NCBI RefSeq assembly: GCF_009727055.1
Contig: NC_052350.1
Coordinates: forward strand, 27,869,564 to 27,933,563
Length of the DNA: 64,000 nt
Origin: Benincasa hispida
Lineage: Eukaryota; Streptophyta; Magnoliopsida; Cucurbitales; Cucurbitaceae
Direction: 5' to 3'
This document shows positions 56,970 through 64,000 of this stretch, in pieces. The notes beneath the pieces were generated by a model. The model was not told the DNA's origin, searched no databases, and was given only the letters and a program-made list of their open reading frames with translations. Both the position numbers and the translations under genes were made by a program. Positions within the stretch are counted from its first letter, which is position 1. The number at the start of each line of letters is the position of its first letter.

Positions 56970-58607
56970 CTTGCGCTGACTAAGGCTGCCCTTGCAGGTC
57001 CACACTTAAAGGTTTGCAATGAATCAATCTCCTAACGCATTTTATTATTTCCACCATACATTTATTTCATTCAAAGTGTTGTCGTTGTTTCTACTCTCTC
57101 ATGCAATATTTCATTGTTGTATTTTTAGCATAGCGGAAAGAATCGTAGCGATCTAACCTCCCCTCCAGCTAACACCTTCCCTTCCCATTTCTTTGATTAT
57201 AACCATCCGCATTGCACCATTACCGCTATATCATATAGCTATATAAGTTCCCTTTGTTTGACCTCGATACCCAGAGAAACTTTCGTTCGCGTTATATACT
57301 TGCGTGAGTGCAAGAAATCTTATGACAGACCCTCATGGTTCATCGCATAAATTCGATAACACAATTATTCCACTCAACATCAGACCATCGACGCATGAAC
57401 TATCAACGCATATCTTAATTGTAAAGCATGGCTAATCGTCTTTTCCTCATTTTTTTGTTCTGTATCAATAATTATTATATTTATTGTTCTTTATATTGTA
57501 GAAGTGGATGGTCGAAGTAATATGTACAAAGTAGCATTGTGTAACCAATTCACTTTCTTTTTTGTAAGTAAAAACACAGCTTATATGCGCGATGGATTTT
57601 AGTAATGTGTGTGTTAGTCAATAAAAATTTGACTTCTAATGTCCCGTCCATCACTCATCCCTTAGTCCAACATGTATTAATAATACCTTATATATTTATT
57701 TTACATGCAATTTAGTACTTGTGTTTGTGAATTATATTATATATTACAAACCTAAATAAGGTAGTGCATGCATGCAAGTTAAGGACAGTCCATTAAAGTG
57801 TTTAAATGTGACTACTTGAACTTGTTCATACTTCATAGACAATCGTTATTTATGAGCAGAGTTTAAAAAGACGACTTAGACTAAAATCAGTAGCTGGATT
57901 GTCTAGGTTAATGAATCCCTAGGTAGAATATTCAGTGGGAGGTACTTGAGGCATAAGATGCTTCACTTAAACCTTTCACTTTTCTCCTAAATAGTCCACA
58001 CCGTGAGATCTATCCTCGGCTTCGCGGCACCTTTGGCATGTCCCCCTAACGGATGGTGTTTGGGTAGGTCAATATCAAGGTGGATGGAAAGAATGTTCAT
58101 AGTAGGTGGGAGCAGGAAGTGCGACAGCATATCCCTCAGTCTCCCTCGTTAGGTTGAATAAAGTTACTGCGCATCGCCTCGAGGCACCCTGGGAGTGTCC
58201 CCCTAAAGGATGGCAATTTTACGCATTTCTTTAATTGATCTCCTGTAAGAGGATAAGGTAACTTAGTCTTTTGTATTAATCTGTCTTTTCCCTACGATAT
58301 GCGCATTAGGGCGGGACTCTGGCACCGAAACCGAGGGGTTAAACTTAAGCGAAATAGTTAAAGGTTAATGATTCTAAACCGAAAATGGTGGCTATTAGGT
58401 TCAGTTCCAAGAGTTGGTTCTGCTTAATGGTTGAGAATGTCTCATCCTAGTGAAAAGGCAACTGATCACCCCACCAATGGCGTTTGTCCTACCTCACTGG
58501 GGTATCACTTAGGGTACTTGAAACTGTTTTGTAAAACTGATTGGTTTAAAAGTAGTTTAGCAAAATCTAATAAAGTCTTGTTTGTATTTTCAGCAACATT
58601 TTCAAAA

Positions 58608-59500
58608 ATGGCATTAGCCACGTTATCGTTGTTAAGCATCGAAAAACTTACTGGTGATAATTTGGCAACATGAAAACACATGATCACGATGATCCTAATC
58701 ATCGAGGATCTCATGTTTGCTCTCATGGAGGCTCGTCCTCCTATTCCAGCTCCAAATGCCGCTCGAAATGTTCGAGAGGTATACGATCGATGGACAAGGG
58801 TGAATGAGAAGGCTCGAGCCTACATCTTGGCAAGACTTTCTGAAGTCTTGGCCAAGAAACATGAGCCTATGGTCTCAGTGCGTGAGATCATGGAGTCCCT
58901 GCGAGGGATGTTTGGACAACCGTCTGAACAGCTTATGCATGAGGCTCTTAAATACATATTCAACTCCAAAATGCAAGAAGGCACCTCTGTTCGTGAACAT
59001 GTTCTAAACATGATGGTCCACTTTAATGTGTCAGAGTTGAATGGGTCTACCATCGATGAGGGCAGCTAGGTTAGCATAATCTTGCATTCTTTGTCGGAGA
59101 GTTTCCTGCACTTTGTTAGTAATGTGATTCTTAACAAAGTGAAGTATAACCTTATAACTCTCCTCAACGAGTTGCAGACATACCAATCTTTACTGAAAAG
59201 TAAGGAGAGGAAGAAGGGTGAGCTAAATGTTGCTTCATCTTCCAAGACGTTCCATAGAGGTTCGACCTCAGGAACGAAGTCTGTGCCTTCTGCTTCTAAC
59301 TCTGCAAAGGGGAAAAAGAAGAAGGGTGGTAAGGGAAAAGGGAAGGCACCTGCTAACCCAATGCTTGTCGTCCCAAGGAGGCATCCACAAGTTGCTAAAG
59401 GAAAGTGTTTCCACTACAACCAAGATGGACACTAGAAGAGGAACTGTCCTCAGTATCTGAAAGAGAAGAAAGCAGCCAAGGCTACGGCCAAGGCCGATAA
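58608..59500 (+). pseudogene. Copia gag with damaged CCHC knuckle, family B
   Basis: Start Met at 58608 (M-A-L-A-T-L-S-L-L-S-I-E-K-L-T-G-D-N). A stop near 58671 breaks it and the frame resumes with I-I-E-D-L-M-F-A-L. The UBN2 core is well kept: Y-D-R-W-T-R-V-N-E-K-A-R-A-Y-I-L-A and L-R-G-M-F-G-Q-P-S-E-Q-L. Stops follow at 59067 and 59433. The knuckle reads C-F-H-Y-N-Q-D-G-H-stop-K-R-N-C, so its second Cys is Tyr and a stop replaces Trp. Confidence 0.88.
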
Positions 59501-60660
59501 AGGTAAATGTGATTTACTTGTGCTTGAAACTTGTTTAGTGGAGAATGATGGTTCTGCCTGGATAATTGATTCATGCGCCATTAACCATGTTTGTTCTTCT
59601 TTTCAGGGGATTAGATCTTGGCGACAGCTGACGATGCAAGTAGGCACCAGGCATGTCGTCTCAGCTGTGTCAGTGGGAGGACTCCAGTTAGCTTTACAAA
59701 ATAGGTTTCTTGTTTTAAATGATGTATATATTGTTCCTGAATTAAAAAGGAACCTTATTTCTGTAAATTGTTTATTGCAATATAAATATATTGTCTCTTT
59801 TGATGTGAATAAAGCGTTTATTCATAAAGATGGTGTTTTTATTTGCACAGCAAATTTGGAATCGAATTTATATGTGCTAAGGCCATTAGCCATTAGTTCC
59901 CTCTATAATACTGAAATGTTCAAAACTGTCGTACCTCAATCAAAACGTCGACAAATTTCTCCAAAAGAAAATGCCCACTTTGGCATCTACGTTTAGGGTA
60001 CATCAATCTCAATAGGATTGAGAGATTCGTGAAGAATGGACTTCTAAGTGAGTTAAAAGAAAATTATTTACCTGTGTGCGAATCTTGCCTTGAGGCTAAG
60101 ATGTCTAAACGACCTTTTACTGGAAAAGATTATAGAGCCAAGGAGCCTCTTGAGTTAGTACATTCTGACCTTTGTGGTCCTATGAATGTGCGAGCCCGAG
60201 GTGGCTATGAGTATTTTATCAGTTTTACTGATGATTACTCCAGGTACGAGTATGTTTATCTTATGCAACGGAAGTCTGAATCCTTTAAAAAGTTCAAAGA
60301 GTTCAAGGCTGAAGTTGAAAATGCATTGGATAGACGAATTAAAACACTACGATCGGATCGAGGTGGAGAGTTTTTGGACTCGGCATTCTAGGACTATTTG
60401 ATAGAACATGGAATCATTTCCCAACTCTCAACGCCGGGTACACCTCAACAGAATGGTGTAGCGGAGAGGAGAAATAGGACCTTGTTAGACATGGTTCGCT
60501 CGATGATAAATTACGCTTCCTTACCGGACTCGTTAATAGGGTTTTAAAGTGGAGACTGCGATGTACATACTCAACTGTGTTCCCTCTAAGACTGTTGCAA
60601 GAACACCTCTGGAGTTGTGGAATGGGCGTAAAGCTAGTTTACGTCACTTCCGCATTTGAG
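59501..60660 (+). pseudogene. Copia protease and integrase, family B
   Basis: The protease active site reads W-I-I-D-S-C-A (59568-59576), Cys in place of the catalytic-loop Gly. Pre-integrase follows in shifted frames (L-N-R-I-E-R-F near 60008, C-E-S-C-L-E-A-K at 60078). The integrase core shows S-D-L-C-G-P-M-N-V-R-A-R and F-T-D-D-Y-S-R-Y (60160-60250), R-S-D-R-G-G-E-F-L (60352) and Q-Q-N-G-V-A-E-R-R-N-R (60448). Stops at 59994, 60389 and 60658 break it. Confidence 0.88.
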
Positions 60661-62588
60661 GTTGCCCTACACATGTGCTTAAGGCTAATCCCAAGAAGTT
60701 GGAACCACGATCGAGGTTATGCCTCTTTGTAGGCTACCCTAAAGGTACACGAGGGGGTTATTTTTATGATCCGACAAAAAATAGGGTGTTTGTTTCAACA
60801 AACGCTACTTTCCTGGAGGAGGATCATATAAGGGAGCACATTCCACGAAGAAAAGTCATGTTGCATGAGCTTTCCAATGAAACTACTGAAACTTCAACAA
60901 GAGCTGTTGAAGATCTTGCTACATCAACAAGAGTTGTTGATGGGAGTTCATCCATTAGGTCGGTTCCACCTCAAGAGTTGAGGGAACCTCGACGTAGTGG
61001 AGGGTTGCGTACCCACCCGTTCGCTATCTGGGTTTCACGGAAATCCTTGCTATGGCGACGTTGAGGATCCGTTGTCTTATAAGAAGGTAATGGAGGATGT
61101 TGACCAGGATGAATGGGTCAAGGCCATGGATCTAGAGATGGAGTCGATGTACTTCAACTTAGTTTGGGATCTTGTAGATCAGCCTGATGGGGTTCGTCCT
61201 ATAGGTTGTAAATGGATCTACAAACGCAAACGGGGTGCTAATGGGAAGGTATAGACCTTCAAAGCTCGACTTGTGGCAAAGGGTTATACCCAGGTAGAAG
61301 GAGTCGACTATGAAGAGACTTTCTCGCCTGTTGCCATGTTAAAGTCGATCTGCATCCTTCTATCCATTGTAGCTTATTATAAAGGTGGCCTTTCTGAATG
61401 AAAAGCTTAAGGAGACCATTTATATGGTGCAGCTCGAGGGATTCATAGCCCAAAGTCAAGAACAAAAGATTTGCAAACTAAATCGATCCATTTATGGACT
61501 GAAACATGCGTCTTGATCTTGGAACATACGATTTAATATTGTGATCAAGTCGTATGGCTTTGACCAAAGAAGATCATCAACGTTTTAGTAGTCTTTTTAG
61601 TCTTGTATATAGACGATATCCTCCTCATTGGGAATGATGTAGGTCTACTGACTGCAGTTAAGAACTGGCTAGCGACCCAATTCCAAATGAAAGATTTGGG
61701 AGAGGCTTAATTTGCTATAGGTATACAGATATTTCGAGATCATAAGAACAAAGTGCTAGCACTGTCTCAGGCATCATACATTGACAACATGTTGCTCAAG
61801 TACTCGATGCAAGACTCCAAGAGGGGCCTACTACCATTCCGGCATGGAGTCACTTTGTCTAAGGACATGTGTCCTAAGACACCTCAAGAGGTTGAGAAGA
61901 TGAGACGGGTTCCATATACGTCTTTCGTTAGCAGTTTGATGTATGTTATTCTCTGTACTTGTCCAGATATCTGCTACGCTGTGGGCATAGTCAGTAGTAT
62001 CAGTCTAACCTAGGCCAGGGTCACTAGACCGCAGTGAAGAACATCCTCAAGTATCTTTAGAGAACGAGGAACTACATGCTCGTGTATGATTCGAGGGATT
62101 TGATCCTTATAGGATACACGGATTCTAACTTTCAGACTGATAAGGACTCTCGCAAGTCCACATCACGGTCAACTTTTACTCTTAACGGAGGAGCTATAGT
62201 GTGGCGAAGCAATAAGCAGGGGTGCATCGTTGACTCCACTATGGAGGCGGAGTATGTAGCGGCTTGCGAAGCTGCTAAGGAGGCCGTCTGGTTCAGGAAG
62301 TTCTTGACAGACCTAAAAGTTATTCCAGATATGTCTAGGCTCATTACCCTCTATTGTGATAATAGTGGGGCAGTGGAAAACTCCAAGGAGCCAAGGAGTC
62401 ACAGGCGCAGCAACATAAAGCGGAAGTATCATCTGATCCGCGAGATAATGCATTGAGGGGACGTGATCGTCATGCAGATCACTTCGGAGCACAATGTTGC
62501 TGACCCATTTACGAAGGCTCTCACAACTACAGTGTTTGAGGGTCACCTACGGAGCATGGGTCTACAGGATTGCCCGCGGTTGAACTAG
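60661..62588 (+). pseudogene. Copia reverse transcriptase and RNase H, family B
   Basis: The linker contains a repeated S-T-R-V/A-V-E-type motif (60893-60950). RT: C-K-W-I-Y-K-R-K-R (61210), [12 protein letters not shown] (after a stop at 61252). About 20 residues around M-D-V-K-T are missing at 61380, and L-Y-I-D-D-I-L-L-I-G-N-D (61604) is the active site with Ile for Val. RNase H: M-E-A-E-Y-V-A-A-C-E-A-A, Y-C-D-N-S-G-A-V-E-N and F-T-K-A-L, ending at a stop at 62586-62588 just before the polypurine tract. Confidence 0.88.
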
Positions 62589-62676
62589 GGCAAGTGGGAG
62601 ATTTTCTTGTACTGGGCTTTTATGCCCTAGTTTATTGTTTTGTACTAAGTTTTTTGTAATCCCACTTTGCTTTAGG

Positions 62677-62689
62677 ACAAATAGGAGAT
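62677..62689 (+). promoter_or_regulatory. Polypurine tract, family B copia
   Basis: ACAAATAGGAGAT directly precedes the TGTTGGGG start of the 3' LTR. Confidence 0.75.
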
Positions 62690-64000
62690 TGTTGGGGTTG
62701 ATGCCCTAAAGTCTCGTGTCATGTAGTTTGTAAACAATATGTAAAAACGCTTGTGTTGTTAATATATGATATTTACTTCACATCTTGTATTTTTCTCATT
62801 TACTTGTTTTATTTGTTTTACCACAAACCAATAAACATAAAATCCTTGGTTACCTGTATGTAACTCAAGCATGTATGTGGTGACATACAAGTGGATCATG
62901 TCTTGAGTGATAACCAAAAATGGTCTGTAGTATATGGATAAATGAGGGAAACCTTATCCTGGTAATGCTAAGGATGCAGCCCACTTTGTGGAATAGTCAC
63001 AAGTGTTGTGACTTGTCACAGATGGTCTGATCCTGATCATTTGTGTTGGGACATGCGAGTGGGAGCGTCCTATACAAAAAGTTTGTATAAGACCTGACCA
63101 TGAAGTGTTAACGTCTTGTTATATAACACCGTTCATGACAGAAACTTCACTTCACTAAGATGACCATAGGTAACATGACCTCAATCCTGAGTGAGTTGGG
63201 AACTTCTGCCATTGAGGGTGGTCCTTTAATTTGTATGGGTGCGAGTGGCCAGGTCGCCGATTCAAACCTACTATTTTGGGGATTCGTCTGATTTGAGAGT
63301 TGGAAACTCAGCTACACAAGATGAAATTCACTCCTTCCACGAGGCAGGGGTAAGTAGATAGATGGCTCTCTTAAGGGTTGATTTCGGGGCTAGAACGATG
63401 TGGCACCACACACCTTCTTTTGGCCAGAGAGGTGTTCACACATAGTTAGACTATGTTGTATTGTTCATTAGAGGAATCAGTGGTACTTAATAAGTGAGAT
63501 GTAACTACAGGGGAAAAATGGTAATTTAGCCCATCTATACTTACGAGCATATGTGAAAGGTCATCGTACTCATGATTGGTTATATCTGATGGACACAGAA
63601 ATATATCTATGGTAAGAAAAGTTCAGCTATTGGTCTTTAGTGGAATGCTTAACAGTTAGCGGATGGTGGATCTCATGGCTAAAGAGTTTAATAAGCTATT
63701 CATGTACCGTTGGAGCTTCGAGCCACAGGTCCATTAAGTCCCCTGGGTAGCTTGGATAAAGTCGAGAACCAGTATTTGGGTTAATTTGAAATGTTCAAAC
63801 TGATAAGAGGAAGTTCGATTATATATGATATAATTGGACTAGTTAATTATATATGATATAATTGGCAAATGTATGAGATACATTATTTTGGAGGAAATAA
63901 GATATAAATATGATTTATATCAAGTAGAGGAGAAAATACTATAGTAGATATATGATATCAAACTATAGGATATAAATATAATATGATAATTAATCCTAAT
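62690..64000 (+). repeat. 3' LTR of family B copia, cut by window end
   Basis: Follows 52120-53470 block by block (TGTTGGGGTTGATGCCC start, GTGGATCATGTCTTGAGTGA, ATTATATATGATATAATTGG). Near 63987 it jumps from AATATGAT to AATTAATCC, skipping about 40 bp that the 5' LTR has. Confidence 0.9.

Larger units (their letters stand above)
55095..57653 (+). mobile_element. Gypsy solo LTR inserted in the family B leader, contains an assembly gap
   Basis: Starts TGATGACATGCAAAAATGCA, the same kind of palindromic start as the Athila-like LTR (TGATAACG...), and ends GTCCATCA. It is flanked by CTCAT at 55090-55094 and 57654-57658, a perfect 5-bp target duplication. Leader sequence on either side joins well with the family A leader once it is removed. 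A TATA box is at 55697-55704. No gag or pol is attached. Confidence 0.85.
54256..58607 (+). other. Copia family B untranslated leader, with an inserted gypsy solo LTR
   Basis: Outside the insert (55095-57653) no coding signal is seen. A zone rich in ATCGC/ACGATCG motifs spans 54590-54990. Two copies of the hairpin motif lie at 58014-58056 and 58175-58214. The sequence right of the insert aligns with the family A leader near 46800-47000 in reverse (AATGAATCCCTAGGTAGAA). Confidence 0.7.
52120..64000 (+). mobile_element. Copia element, family B, runs off the right edge
   Basis: 5' LTR 52120-54237, primer-binding site 54239-54255, leader 54256-58607 (enlarged by a gypsy solo LTR), gag-pol pseudogene 58608-62588, polypurine tract 62677-62689, 3' LTR from 62690. 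The left flank is AATAC (52115-52119); the right target copy lies outside the window. LTRs differ by about 9% over the first 115 bp. Confidence 0.9.

Noticed and set aside
56528..57035. Long open frames spanning the N gap on both strands
   Set aside because: They consist almost wholly of unknown residues; the frame is open only because N runs contain no stops.
1..64000. tRNA, rRNA or other structural RNA genes
   Set aside because: None recognised by eye; tRNA-like words found are primer-binding sites of LTR elements. A tRNAscan/Infernal run would be needed to exclude small ones.

Overview
This is a plant nuclear window, almost certainly from a dicot. It holds one multi-exon gene of a plant-specific PP2C / cyclic-nucleotide-binding / kinase family, a CC-NBS-LRR gene fragment, a MULE with a DUF1985-like second gene, and a dense nest of Ty1/copia and Ty3/gypsy elements. 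The style of the NLR and MULE fragments recalls Cucurbitaceae; that family-level guess is inference, not a database result.

Layout. 1-2440: decayed + strand copia polyprotein cut by the window edge. 3634-9202: a complete but mutated Mutator-like element with long terminal inverted repeats and a 9-10 bp target duplication; it carries a + strand transposase pseudogene and a convergent - strand DUF1985-type pseudogene. 10932-15967: the only gene that looks intact, 15 coding exons, about 1083 residues, encoding N-myristoylation signal, PP2C phosphatase, two cyclic-nucleotide-binding domains and a C-terminal kinase-like domain with unusual catalytic motifs. 16330-19550: AT-rich intergenic DNA and old repeat debris. 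19550-30203: an old reverse LTR split by a solo LTR, followed by a + strand copia element (family C below). 30204-31443: gypsy LTR fragment. 31444-37054: internally deleted - strand Athila-like gypsy. 37967-38243: start of an NLR gene, cut by a - strand copia element (family A, 38244-50259). That copia is itself split inside its pol by a solo LTR of family B. 50570-52119: another copia RT fragment, cut by a family B copia (52120 to window end) whose leader contains a gypsy solo LTR with a 300-N assembly gap.

Copia families used here: A = LTRs 19919-22137, 38244-40093, 48368-50259; B = LTRs 42792-44847, 52120-54237, 62690-end; C = 22426 stub and 28684-30203. All copia and gypsy coding regions carry stops and frameshifts and none looks able to move by itself.

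Main points for a second look: (1) a perfect 38-bp back-to-back Tn5 mosaic-end sequence at 28482-28519 flanked by a duplicated segment, the signature of a Nextera mate-pair junction adapter left in the assembly; (2) a 427-bp near-perfect palindrome at 22596-23022; (3) in the long copia leaders, two conserved structures that no coding function explains: an array of short palindromes at about 60-bp spacing, and a twice-repeated hairpin/palindrome motif seen in all three families; (4) an in-frame duplicated mini-exon inside the kinase part of the host gene; (5) three solo LTRs with perfect 5-bp target duplications that give a clean order of nesting.
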